64,000 nt of DNA from Candidatus Amarobacter glycogenicus (GTDB lineage Bacteria > Chloroflexota > Dehalococcoidia > Tepidiformales > Tepidiformaceae): NCBI GenBank assembly GCA_016719395.1, contig JADJZF010000003.1, forward strand, positions 316,176 through 380,175. Reading direction: 5' to 3'. Each line of letters starts with the position of its first letter. The first letter of the stretch is position 1. Below, in pieces: positions 51,188 through 59,442 of the stretch. Below the pieces are notes generated by a model. It saw nothing but the letters and a program-made list of their open reading frames with translations. It did not search any database and was not told the origin of the DNA. The position numbers and the translations under genes are program-made.

Positions 51188-52102
51188 TAGCCATCGACCT
51201 CGAAGTGCGTCAGTTCTCGGAAGCGGCGGTAACGCGCCTCCACCTCTTCCCGAGTGAGTGTAAGGAGCCGTGACGGCCCGAATCCCTCGACCTGGAACGA
51301 CGCCACGGTGGAACCATAGATCATCGCCCGGCGAATCTCACCTGGTGTTACCTCGCTGATCGAATCGAGGTAACCCATGAAGGCGCCGGCGAACGCATCC
51401 CCTGCACCGGTAGGGTCGACGACCTCTTCGAGGGGGTAACCAGGCGCAACGAAGTACTCCCCATCGCTAATCAGGGCGGCGCCGAATTCGCCCAGCTTGA
51501 TGATGACCGTCTTCACACCATCTCCTCACCAGGGACCGCCCGGCGCGAGCGATGCTCGGGAGTTTCGCGAGTTCTCGCGCTTCGCTCTCGTTGAGCGTGA
51601 CGAAATCGGCCAGGCGCATGGTCTCCCGTAGCTCGGCCGGGTTTTCATCGATGAACATCTTGATCGTGTCGACGAGCGTGACCTTCGGCGAGTCGAGCGA
51701 GGCGATGAGGTCCCGCTGGTAAGCGGGGTGCCCGGCGGCCAGACAGGCAACCGTGCTGTCCCTCCACTCGGGCAGCACGGGGGGCAGATGGGCGATGCTC
51801 ACGCCCAGTTCCGGATACCAGGTCTCCCGCGAGTTCATGTCGTAGCTGTAGCGGGCCCCCCAGACGCTCGTCTTCCCGCCCTCGATGGTCTTTATCCCGG
51901 CCGTGTCGATGTGGGGGTGTTCGAGCTTGCGGCGGTGCGCATCCGGAAAGTCTTCGCCGACGACGGCCAGGATCCGGACATCGGTGAAGAGCGCTCCTGC
52001 GAGGGCGGTCGCAGTCGCCGATCCGCCCAGGGAGCGCTCGGCCTTCCCAAAGGGCGTCTCGATGTCATCGAGGGCCACCCAGCCGGTGACCAGCATCGTC
52101 AT
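51187..52102 (-). CDS. PfkB-family kinase (possible adenosine kinase), one frameshift, fused in frame to mtnP
   Basis: The kinase starts MTMLVTGWVALDDIETPFGKAERSLGGSATATALAGAL, the PfkB start with the substrate Gly-Gly motif, in the same frame as mtnP and with no stop between. After VTLNESEARELAKLPSIARAGRSLVRR the frame is lost (about 51512-51525). The next frame has GVKTVIIKLGEFGAALIS and the PfkB signature DPTGAGDAFAGAFMGYL with the catalytic Asp. The 916-nt span is one more than a multiple of three, so one extra base fits; about 304 residues repaired. Operon partners make adenosine and use adenine, so I infer adenosine or a related nucleoside as substrate. It could instead be a sugar kinase. 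Confidence 0.8.
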
Positions 52103-52975
52103 GCCGTTCTCTCCGAGGCCGCGCGCCAGGATCGGCCGCAGGCGTTCGCGGTTCTCCGCGCCGATCGACGAGGGTTGCGTCACGAGAGCCGAGTCAAGCG
52201 CTGTTCGGCACCCGCAGCCCTCGCCGGGGGGCAGTACCTTCGCCAGCTCGCGGACGGCCAGCTGGGCGGTCGCGACATTCTTCGCGAGGGTGGCGAAGAC
52301 CGTCGTAGCGTCGACGGTGCGGCCCTCATTCCAGGCGTCGTAGTCGGTTACGGAAGCGAGCGTGGCGTAGCAGAGCTCCGCTTCGCGGGCGAGCTTTGCC
52401 TCCGGCAGCGCCGTCATCCCGATGAGGTCGGCGCGCCATTCGCGGTGGAGTTCGCTCTCGGCGCGCGTGCTGAACGCCGGGCCTTCCATTACCACGTACA
52501 CACCGTCGCGGTGGACCGTCGCACCGGCAGCTTCGACAGCCTGGCGGGTCGCGACGCGCATCGCGGGGCAGAACGGCTCGGCGAAGGCGATGTGCGCCAC
52601 TACACCGTTCCCAAAGAACGTCGATGCACGGACTCCGCGCGTCCTGTCGATCAGCTGGTGGGGGGTAACGAAGTGGCCGGGCCGGTAATCCTGGCGCAGG
52701 CTGCCGACGGCCGACACCGAGAGCACGCGTTCGACACCAAGGCTCTTCAGTGCCCAGAAGTTCGCGCGCTGCGGCAACTCGGAAGGGAGGAGGACGTGCC
52801 CGCGGCCGTGGCGCGCGAGGAAGGCGACGCGGTTCCCTTCGAGCGTGCCGATGCGGATTGAATCACTCGTTGGGCCGAAGGGCGTCTCAATAATCGCCTC
52901 TTCGACCTGGGAGAGGCCGGGCATGTCGTAGAAGCCCGAACCACCGATCACGGCCAGGGGGATGGTGCTGCTCAC
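52103..52975 (-). CDS. mtnP: S-methyl-5'-thioadenosine phosphorylase
   Basis: This 291-residue segment matches MtnP: GGSGFYDMPG, FLARHGRGHVLLPSELPQRANFWALKSLGV, VYVVMEGPAFSTRAESELHREWRADLIGMTALPEAKLAREAELCYATLASVTDYDAW. It phosphorolyses methylthioadenosine to adenine and methylthioribose-1-phosphate. The GTG start has GGGAG close upstream. No stop codon separates it from the PfkB kinase. Its expected C-terminus is near ILARGLGENG, right before the kinase ATG, so the fusion is either real or a stop lost by an indel. The adenine should go to Apt, and the sugar phosphate to MtnA upstream. Confidence 0.92.
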
Positions 52976-53022
52976 GAGGCTCCCGCGGGATGAATGTCGC
53001 GTCAGTGTACGCCGGAGAGGCG

Positions 53023-54045
53023 TTATGCAGTTCCCAGGTGCGCGCGAAGAGCTACCGCGTAGGGAGGACGCACGATGCCGGCCTCCGTGACGAAAGCCGT
53101 TATCAACTCTCCCGGGGTCACATCAAACGCCGGGTTAAAAGCGCCAAGGCCTTCCGGGCTCCAGCGCTGGTCGCCGAAACCGCCGACTTCCAGCGCGTTG
53201 CGGAACTCGATGGGTATGCGGGTGCCATCCGGGCAAGCGGGATCGAACGTCGAGCGGGGTGCGGCGATATAGACGGGCACCCCGTGGCGGGTGGCAACGG
53301 CGGCGAGCCCGTACGTGCCTATCTTGTTGGCGGTGTCGCCGTTCATGGCTATCCGGTCGGCCCCGGTGATCACAGCGCCGACCCGGCCCGAGGCGATCAG
53401 GGAGGCTGCAGCCGTGTCGGGCAGCAGGCTGGCCGGTATTCCCGCACGTTTCAGTTCCCAGGCGGTGAGCCTCGCACCCTGGAGCAACGGCCGGGTCTCA
53501 GTCGCGTAGCAGTGCGAGAGCCGCCCCTGCTCCCAGGCTGTCCGCACGATCCCCAGGGCTGTCCCGATCCCACCGGTAGCCAGCGCACCGGTGTTGCAGT
53601 GGGTCAGCACGGCCGAACCCTCCGGGACGAGGGCAGACCCGTGCATGCCAAGAAGCCTGTCCTGGGCGATGCGCATTGCCAGGTACCCGCGGGCGAACAC
53701 CCAGAGCGCCTCGGGGCGCCCAGGAAGAGGTACGTCCCGGACCGATGCGACCGCCTTCTGCGCGCCAGTCGCCAGTTCGACGGCCGTGGGGCGAGTGGCG
53801 CCGACGCGCTCGGCAGCGGCGGCCAGCGCACCATCCGACGGACCAAGTGTCTCAGCCGCGATTGCCATCGCCCCGGCGCCGACGATCCCCAGGAGAGGTG
53901 CGCCGCGGACCCGGAGCGAAGCGACCGCTTCGCAAATCGTCCCGATTTTGCCCAGGTCGAGCCAACGCTCGTGGTGAGGCAGGAGCGTCTGGTCGAGTAC
54001 GCGCAACACTGGAGGCACAAGAGCGACGGGGGCAAGCGGTTCCAC
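53023..54045 (-). CDS. mtnA: S-methyl-5-thioribose-1-phosphate isomerase
   Basis: The 340-residue enzyme isomerises methylthioribose-1-phosphate to methylthioribulose-1-phosphate. It has the eIF2B-like motifs VRGAPLLGIVGAGAMAIAAE, LTHCNTGALATGGIGTALGIVRTAWEQG with the catalytic Cys, TGADRIAMNGDTANKIGTYGLAAVATRHGVPVYIAAP with the catalytic Asp, and the ending FDVTPGELITAFVTEAGIVRPPY. The GTG start is supported by TAGACT 6 nt upstream. It sits between apt (48 nt upstream) and mtnP (47 nt downstream). Confidence 0.94.
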   Translation of the reverse strand: MEPLAPVALVPPVLRVLDQTLLPHHERWLDLGKIGTICEAVASLRVRGAPLLGIVGAGAMAIAAETLGPSDGALAAAAERVGATRPTAVELATGAQKAVASVRDVPLPGRPEALWVFARGYLAMRIAQDRLLGMHGSALVPEGSAVLTHCNTGALATGGIGTALGIVRTAWEQGRLSHCYATETRPLLQGARLTAWELKRAGIPASLLPDTAAASLIASGRVGAVITGADRIAMNGDTANKIGTYGLAAVATRHGVPVYIAAPRSTFDPACPDGTRIPIEFRNALEVGGFGDQRWSPEGLGAFNPAFDVTPGELITAFVTEAGIVRPPYAVALRAHLGTA

Positions 54046-54051
54046 ACCGTG

Positions 54052-54057
54052 AGTCTA
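54052..54057 (-). promoter_or_regulatory. -10 element of mtnA (leaderless type)
   Basis: TAGACT on the minus strand, 6 nt before the GTG at 54045. It would make mtnA an internal start of the operon. Confidence 0.45.
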
Positions 54058-54093
54058 ACGGGGTTCGGTGTCCTGGAGCGGAGTAGCTTCGCG

Positions 54094-54609
54094 TCAGGCG
54101 TAGGCGACCAGGCTGCGGACGGTGTACGACGCGAGGCGTGGCCGGCCCTCAAGCGCCTCGAGCTCTATGGCGAAGATCAACCCTGCGACCACCCCGCCAA
54201 TGAGTTCGACCAGCTTTGCCGCAGCGAGCGCCGTCCCACCGGTCGCCAGCAGGTCGTCTACGATCAGCGCCCGAGTGCCGGGAGGCATCGCGTCCTCGTG
54301 GATGTCGAGACGGCTCTCTCCGTACTCAAGGGAGTACTCGACCGACATGCGTGCCGCCGGCAGCTTGCCCGGCTTGCGGACGGGAACGAACGGGAGCCCC
54401 AACCGGTCGGCCAAGGGGGCGCCGAAGATGAAGCCCCGCGACTCGATCCCAACGATGCAGCCGGGGCTCAGGTCCCGGGCCATCGAGGCCATCCCATCGA
54501 GTACCGCACGAAGGCCTTCAGCGTCGCCTAGCAGCGGCGTGATGTCTCGGAAGAGGATGCCGGGCTGCGGGAAATCCGGGACGTCCCGGATCAGGCGCTT
54601 CAGGTCCAT
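54094..54609 (-). CDS. apt: Adenine phosphoribosyltransferase
   Basis: The 171-residue protein forms AMP from adenine and PRPP. It begins MDLKRLIRDVPDFPQPGILFRDITPLLGD, and has GIESRGFIFGAPLADRLGLPFVPVRKPGKLP. The PRPP-binding loop is ALIVDDLLATGGTALAAAKL. I chose the ATG at 54609, ten codons after the earliest ATG, because TAGAAT lies 7 nt before it and the protein then has family length. It is the first gene of the salvage operon. Confidence 0.93.
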   Translation of the reverse strand: MDLKRLIRDVPDFPQPGILFRDITPLLGDAEGLRAVLDGMASMARDLSPGCIVGIESRGFIFGAPLADRLGLPFVPVRKPGKLPAARMSVEYSLEYGESRLDIHEDAMPPGTRALIVDDLLATGGTALAAAKLVELIGGVVAGLIFAIELEALEGRPRLASYTVRSLVAYA

Positions 54610-54616
54610 GCACCGG

Positions 54617-54622
54617 ATTCTA
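54617..54622 (-). promoter_or_regulatory. -10 element of the apt operon (leaderless type)
   Basis: TAGAAT on the minus strand, 7 nt before the ATG at 54609; a close match to TATAAT. Confidence 0.5.
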
Positions 54623-54693
54623 ACGCGAACCAGGCCCAACGCGGCCCCGTCCCGAAGCTGGGCCCGGAGACGGACCGCGTGCAGGCCGTTGTC

Positions 54694-55938
54694 TCAGGCT
54701 ACGAAGCCGAGCGGATCCCAGCGGGCGCCGAGGAGCTCTTCGCTGGGCACTCCCAGCCAGCGATCGATGATGGTCGCGTAGACCCTGCGGAAGTCCGTCG
54801 TGTACGGCACATTGCCGTTGTCGACGAGGGCCGCAAGGTTCGATGGATCGCCGTAGAGTCCCCTGGTGACGCCGTTCCCCAGGGCAAAGAGCACGCTGCC
54901 AGCGCCGTGGTCCGTGCCTCCGTTGGCATTTTGCTGCACCCGGCGGCCGAACTCACTCCAGGTTATGACGAGGACGTCGTCGGCCTTGCCGTGCGCCTGG
55001 AGGTCCTGGTAGAAGGCTGTGAGCCCGGCGTCCAGGGTCTCCATCAGCCCTGAGTGGGCGTCCAGTTCATTGTTGTGGGTGTCGAATCCGCCGAGCGTGA
55101 TATGCCCGACTCGCATTCCCAGGTCACCGACGATCGCCTCCGCGAGCACGGAGAGACCGGAGCCAAACGAGGAGTCCGGGTATTCGACCGCGGGCGTATA
55201 GGTCTTCGCCACTTCCTGGAGCATCTTCGAACTGGAGATGGCCGTCTCGACCGTGGTCTCGAGCAGGACACCGTAAGGGGAGGACGACGGGTACTGATCG
55301 TAGAGCTTCAGCATCGTCGCGGTGCGGGCATGTGAGGTGTCGGCGAGCTTGCCACCGACTTTCACGCCGTAATCCGCGGGACTGCGGACCGACGGCACCG
55401 AGACCGCAGGCGTCCGCATCTCGTCCGGCGTGGATGAACCGATGTTGAAGCCAAGGAACGGGTCGTGCTCCTGGCTCTCGAGCTTCTCCAGCGTCCGGCC
55501 AAGCCAGCCGTTGTCGAGCTGCATCTTCGGATCGCCGGACTGCCAGATAGCCATCGACTTGAAGTGACTGTAGTTCTGTTCCGGGTAGCCAACCCCCCGG
55601 ACGACTGCGAGCTTGCCCGAGTCCCAGAAACCCTTCAGCCCGGTCAGAGCGGGGTGCAGCCCGAACCCCTGTTCGAGCTTGAGGACATCTGCTTCCGGGA
55701 TGCCGAGTGTCGGGCGGTTGGAGCGGTAGGTCGCGTCGGCGTAGGGCACGAGGGTGTTGAGGCCATCGTTTCCACCCGCGCACTGCACGAGGATGAGGAT
55801 CTTCTTATTGTTTGGGTCGGCCACGTAGGCGCCGTTCTGGGCAGCGAACGCGATCGAGCCCTTGAGCAGCGATTGGGCGCTGGTCCCGATACTGACGAGG
55901 GCGACGCCGCCCTTCACGAAGTCTCTGCGCGAAAGCAT
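54694..55938 (-). CDS. DUF1501 protein with Tat signal
   Basis: This 414-residue protein starts with a twin-Arg signal (LSRRDFVKGGVALVSIG). The DUF1501 sulfatase-like domain follows, with ILVQCAGGNDGLNTLVPYADATY, HPALTGLKGFWDSGKLAVVRGVGYPEQNYSHFKSMAIWQSG, ITLGGFDTHNNELDAHSGLMETLD, DDVLVITWSEFGRRVQQNANGGTDHGAGSVLFALGNGV. It is exported folded and probably works with DUF1800; the function is not known. GGAGGAG lies 4 nt before its ATG, 11 nt after the DUF1800 stop. Confidence 0.88.
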   Translation of the reverse strand: MLSRRDFVKGGVALVSIGTSAQSLLKGSIAFAAQNGAYVADPNNKKILILVQCAGGNDGLNTLVPYADATYRSNRPTLGIPEADVLKLEQGFGLHPALTGLKGFWDSGKLAVVRGVGYPEQNYSHFKSMAIWQSGDPKMQLDNGWLGRTLEKLESQEHDPFLGFNIGSSTPDEMRTPAVSVPSVRSPADYGVKVGGKLADTSHARTATMLKLYDQYPSSSPYGVLLETTVETAISSSKMLQEVAKTYTPAVEYPDSSFGSGLSVLAEAIVGDLGMRVGHITLGGFDTHNNELDAHSGLMETLDAGLTAFYQDLQAHGKADDVLVITWSEFGRRVQQNANGGTDHGAGSVLFALGNGVTRGLYGDPSNLAALVDNGNVPYTTDFRRVYATIIDRWLGVPSEELLGARWDPLGFVA

Positions 55939-55949
55939 GGCGCTCCTCC

Positions 55950-57566
55950 TTAAATGAGCTGGTATTCCGGGCTGGCGAGGACCAGGTAGGCAACTGCCGC
56001 TGCCCGCTCCTGGGGGTTCGTGATGGTCCGTGCGTAAGCGTAAATCGACTGGCGCGCCTCGGGGGCGATGTCGTCATCGACAAGCCGTCGCAGGGCTTCG
56101 TCTACTGTTGCCTCCGCCGTCGCCTGGCTGCTAAGCGAAGGGATGGCGACGGCCTTGTTCTTCGGGAAGAGCGTCGCATCCAGGAAGTTGACCCGCCCGA
56201 AGAACGTCCCCGAGGAGAGCCAGACTTCGCCGCCCGGCCAACCAGCGACGCTCGGAGGTTCGTAAAGGCGCTGGTCCATTCCTGCCGCGCTTTGCTCGAC
56301 GGTCAACCAGTCCGTTTCGACTTCGAGTCCGCGGACTGCCCCGACCATGAACTCCAGGGGGCTCCGCACGAGGGCGCGATAGGCGCGCCGCGAATAAAAC
56401 TCGTCGCTGGTCAGGATCGCCCGGACCACGGCCTTCACGTTGTGGTTCGAGCTATTCCAGACCTCGACCAGGCGGTCGATCGTCGCCGGGTCAGGGTCCC
56501 GGTAGGCAAACTCACTGAACAATCGTTTCGTGATGAACCGGGCAGTCGCCGGCTGCTTCATGATGATGTCGACAATGTCGTCACCGCCCCAGTTGCCGGT
56601 CTGACCGAGAAACGTCTTCGACCCGGAATCGTGAAGCTTGGTGTTCAGCACGAAGGCCGGTTCGTAAGCACCCCAGAGCTGGTCGAGGTACTCGTCTCGT
56701 TCTTTTTCGCTCAGGCCAGCGGGCGGCTGCACCTTGGTTGGAGGAGTGAGGCGCCAGCCGGTGAACGCCCTCGCACTCTCGCGCACGTCGTTCTCGGTGT
56801 AGTTGCCTTCTCCCATGGAGTACAGCTCCATCAGTTCGCGGGCATAGTTCTCGTTCGGGTGCTCTTTGGTGCTGTCTACCGTGTTGAGGTAGGTCATCAT
56901 TGCCGGGTCTTTGCTGACCGCCTTGAGGAGCACGTCGTACTGGCCGAGGGCATGCGCCCGGAACAGCTCGTTCTGCGTGATCATCTGCTTCGATCGCTGG
57001 AAACCGATCTGGCTCTGCTGGGTGGTGAGGAGGCCGTGCCAGATGAACGTCATGCGCTCTTCCAGCGGCTTCTGGGAATACGACATCCGGTAAAGCCACC
57101 AGCGCGACATATCGCGGATGAGCGGCGGCCGCTTGCCATCCAGGCCTCGCCCGGGGGTCGTCAGGTTGAAGTTGGCCGCGGCGATCTTCGCGTCGAGAGC
57201 GGCGTTGTCGACGCTCTCGAAATTGAGCAGGCGGTCGGCGGCCGTTTCCCGGTCGAGCGCGGCGAACTCCGCGATCTGCGCAGCCGAACCGCCCCAGCCA
57301 GCCCGGCGCAGCAGGTGTGCGGCGCGGACCTTCGGGTCTTCAATGGGCTTCTTCAGTTCGTCGGCCGCGCTCTTCGTGGCATCGGCCGCGAGCCCGGGGA
57401 CGACGAGGGAGCTTCCATTCGAGGAGTCCGCGCTGGTGCGAGTGGTGAGCCCGACAACAGCGGCGGCCGTCCCGCCCGCGGCGACGGTTGCCGCGCCGGC
57501 GAGCAGCGCCCGTCGAGTGGTGGGCCGCCGCATGAGTGGGGTACGTGGTGTCACAGGTTCTTGCAT
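55950..57566 (-). CDS. DUF1800 protein with Tat signal
   Basis: This 538-residue protein starts with a twin-Arg signal (RRPTTRRALLAGAATVAAGGTAAAVVG). The DUF1800 motifs follow: AAHLLRRAGWGGSAAQIAEFA, EERMTFIWHGLLTT, NENYARELMELYSMGEGNYTENDVRESARAFTGWRL, FLGQTGNWGGDDIVDIIMKQPATARFITKRLFSEFA, and YEPPSVAGWPGGEVWLSSGTFFGRVNFLD. The cellular role is unknown; such pairs are common in Chloroflexota, Planctomycetota and Bacteroidota. GGAG lies 6 nt before the ATG. Confidence 0.88.
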   Translation of the reverse strand: MQEPVTPRTPLMRRPTTRRALLAGAATVAAGGTAAAVVGLTTRTSADSSNGSSLVVPGLAADATKSAADELKKPIEDPKVRAAHLLRRAGWGGSAAQIAEFAALDRETAADRLLNFESVDNAALDAKIAAANFNLTTPGRGLDGKRPPLIRDMSRWWLYRMSYSQKPLEERMTFIWHGLLTTQQSQIGFQRSKQMITQNELFRAHALGQYDVLLKAVSKDPAMMTYLNTVDSTKEHPNENYARELMELYSMGEGNYTENDVRESARAFTGWRLTPPTKVQPPAGLSEKERDEYLDQLWGAYEPAFVLNTKLHDSGSKTFLGQTGNWGGDDIVDIIMKQPATARFITKRLFSEFAYRDPDPATIDRLVEVWNSSNHNVKAVVRAILTSDEFYSRRAYRALVRSPLEFMVGAVRGLEVETDWLTVEQSAAGMDQRLYEPPSVAGWPGGEVWLSSGTFFGRVNFLDATLFPKNKAVAIPSLSSQATAEATVDEALRRLVDDDIAPEARQSIYAYARTITNPQERAAAVAYLVLASPEYQLI

Positions 57567-57763
57567 GGACGTCTCCAGGCCGCTCCAGGGTGAGCGTTAT
57601 CCATCGTATGGACGCCGCGCCACAAAAGGTGACGCGGCGTTGGGGAATTTTGCGGCCTTTTCAGAGAGTGACGGCTTTCCAACCTCTTCCTAACAGGCCC
57701 TCATACTACGCTCGTGGCACTTTCCGGAAGGTTTCGTCCATTACGTGGTGAAGGCAGGTACGA

Positions 57764-58234
57764 ATGACCGGTCCGCGCCGGGGGTTCAGCCGGGAACGCC
57801 ACCCCTGGCTCAAAGTGGCGTTTTCAACCGTGGCAGCTGCCGGGTTCGTAGGCGGCTGGGCGGGATTCGCGGCAGCGCAGCCGGCCACCGGGGAGAATCT
57901 CGAAGCCGGACCGCTGGTGGACGAGACGCCCGTCCCACCAAGCCCTACCTCTACCGCCACCGCCACTGCAATAGCCACCGCAACGACCGCTCAAGTCACA
58001 CCGACGCGAACGGCTACTGCGGGGGCGATCCCGACGAGCACCGCAGGGCCGCCCTTGCTCCCTGCCACAGCGACACAGGGCGCCATCCCAACAGCGGCGC
58101 CGGTGCTGCCCACGCCGACGCCCGTGCCTCCGACACCCGCGCCAGCGACGCAGGCGGCCGCATCGCCATCCGCCGAGCCGCCGAAGCCAACAGCCTCGGC
58201 AACGCGGACCCCGAAGAAGTCGCGAGGGTCGTGA
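57764..58234 (+). CDS. Secreted Pro/Thr/Ala-rich low-complexity protein
   Basis: The 156-residue protein has an N-terminal signal helix (LKVAFSTVAAAGFVGGWAGFAAAQ). About 115 residues of Thr, Pro and Ala follow (PTSTATATAIATATTAQVTPTRTATAGAIPT), then a basic tail (RTPKKSRGS). It looks like a stalk or cell-wall spacer, a possible O-glycosylation target. It overlaps the next gene by one base (TGATG), suggesting that the two proteins act at the same membrane. AGGCAGGT precedes its ATG. Confidence 0.6.
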   Translation: MTGPRRGFSRERHPWLKVAFSTVAAAGFVGGWAGFAAAQPATGENLEAGPLVDETPVPPSPTSTATATAIATATTAQVTPTRTATAGAIPTSTAGPPLLPATATQGAIPTAAPVLPTPTPVPPTPAPATQAAASPSAEPPKPTASATRTPKKSRGS

Positions 58235-58881
58235 TGAGCTGGAAGCTCTCCGGGATCGTTGCAGTGGGCGTCGTCCTCGGCATCGTCCTCAGCCGCATCG
58301 CTCAGGACCCCGATACCGGGACCGCCTCGTGGGATGGCCTGCGGGCAGCGGGCTTCGCAGGCTACCTCTGCCTCTGGTTCGGGCTCTGCAGTGGAATTGC
58401 CGTCCACATGCGCTACCGGCCCGGGCCAATGGCGCTGACCTGGCTGCTCGAAGCGCACCGCATGAGCTCGGCGCTCAGCCTCTCGTTTGTCGCCGGACAT
58501 ATCGCCGGGTTGCTGGTCGACCCGACGGTGCCCTTTTCGGTCCTCGATGTCTCCCTCGGGCTGACCGGCGGGTATCGACCGGTGCAGGTCGCGTTCGGAG
58601 CCTTCGCGATGTGGATGACCGTCGCGGTCCTCTCGTCGACAGCGTTGTCCTTCCGCCTGCCTTACGCCACCTGGCGCAATCTCCACTTCCTAAGCTTCCC
58701 GGCATACGCACTGGCACTCCTCCACGGCATCACCGCCGGTACCGACGCTTCATCGACGGCCGCACTGGCGATTTACGCTTCGACGGCGAGCGTCGTCGCG
58801 GCCCTCGTCGTCACGCGGTTGCTCGGCCGTGGCTGGGTCTCTGCGGCTACCGAGTCCGGTTCATCCAGACCAACTCCCTGA
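58234..58881 (+). CDS. Ferric-reductase-like transmembrane haem protein
   Basis: The 215-residue protein has six membrane helices in the ferric reductase-like (YedZ/MsrQ-like) pattern. Candidate haem His pairs are in EAHRMSSALSLSFVAGHIAGLL and ATWRNLHFLSFPAYALALLHGI, on two helices and with the usual 13-14-residue spacing. There is no flavin domain on the protein. It may pass electrons across the membrane to an outer partner, perhaps the preceding secreted protein; that link is a guess. Its last 35 nt overlap the end of the convergent gene. Confidence 0.78.
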   Translation: MSWKLSGIVAVGVVLGIVLSRIAQDPDTGTASWDGLRAAGFAGYLCLWFGLCSGIAVHMRYRPGPMALTWLLEAHRMSSALSLSFVAGHIAGLLVDPTVPFSVLDVSLGLTGGYRPVQVAFGAFAMWMTVAVLSSTALSFRLPYATWRNLHFLSFPAYALALLHGITAGTDASSTAALAIYASTASVVAALVVTRLLGRGWVSAATESGSSRPTP

Positions 58882-59233
58882 GGTCGTCGGCTCTGCCAAG
58901 GGCTCGGTCCGAGACGTCCCTGGGCAAGTGCCCGGCGATGGAATAGAAGGTTTCGGCAGCAGCAGACAGGGCGCTCAGCAACACCTCGCGGTCGCCGGCA
59001 CGGAGTTCGCGTTCGGCGAACACTTCATCGGCCGTGTATTTCCGTGCCGGCTGGACACGGGCGGATGCCGCCGGCGCCGCCGCCCGGTTCGAACGGGCAA
59101 GCGCCTGTTGCCCATGGGCCGCACGCAACACGACGAGCCCGGCGCTGAGGACGGCCATGCCGCTGACGAACAAGACCGGGTCGAACCCGTTGTCGCTTGC
59201 GGAAAGCCCGGCCAACGGCGCGATCGAAAACAT
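58847..59233 (-). CDS. Small membrane protein of unknown function
   Basis: The 128-residue protein has one clear membrane helix (FDPVLFVSGMAVLSAGLVVLRAA) near the N-terminus, then a basic-Ala linker and a helical, charged domain (YTADEVFAERELRAGDREVLLSALSAAAETFYSIAGHLPRDVSDRALGRADDLRELV). I do not recognise the family. The true start is unsure: ATG at 59233 is best placed before the helix, but another ATG lies at about 59288. It may share the role of the neighbouring haem membrane protein. Confidence 0.5.
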   Translation of the reverse strand: MFSIAPLAGLSASDNGFDPVLFVSGMAVLSAGLVVLRAAHGQQALARSNRAAAPAASARVQPARKYTADEVFAERELRAGDREVLLSALSAAAETFYSIAGHLPRDVSDRALGRADDLRELVWMNRTR

Positions 59234-59442
59234 GGTGTGGGAGTGAAGAGAGAGCCGCGCGGAGGCGCGTTGTGCCAACCCGAACATGGAAACCTGCCAA
59301 TGGTCCCCACCACTTAGCGACTGCACAGTACATAAATTTCGGGCCAAACGCCAGATCGTCAAGGTTCAGGCGCGAAACACGAGGTGGGCGGCGGCCGTCC
59401 GCCCTGCCATACTCCCCACGCAAATCATGGAGGCTCACCACA

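Noticed and set aside
57625..57661. AAAAGG...CCTTTT inverted repeat in the DUF1800 upstream gap.
   Set aside because: The arms are only 6 bp with a long loop, and it lies between divergent genes, so neither terminator nor operator can be claimed.
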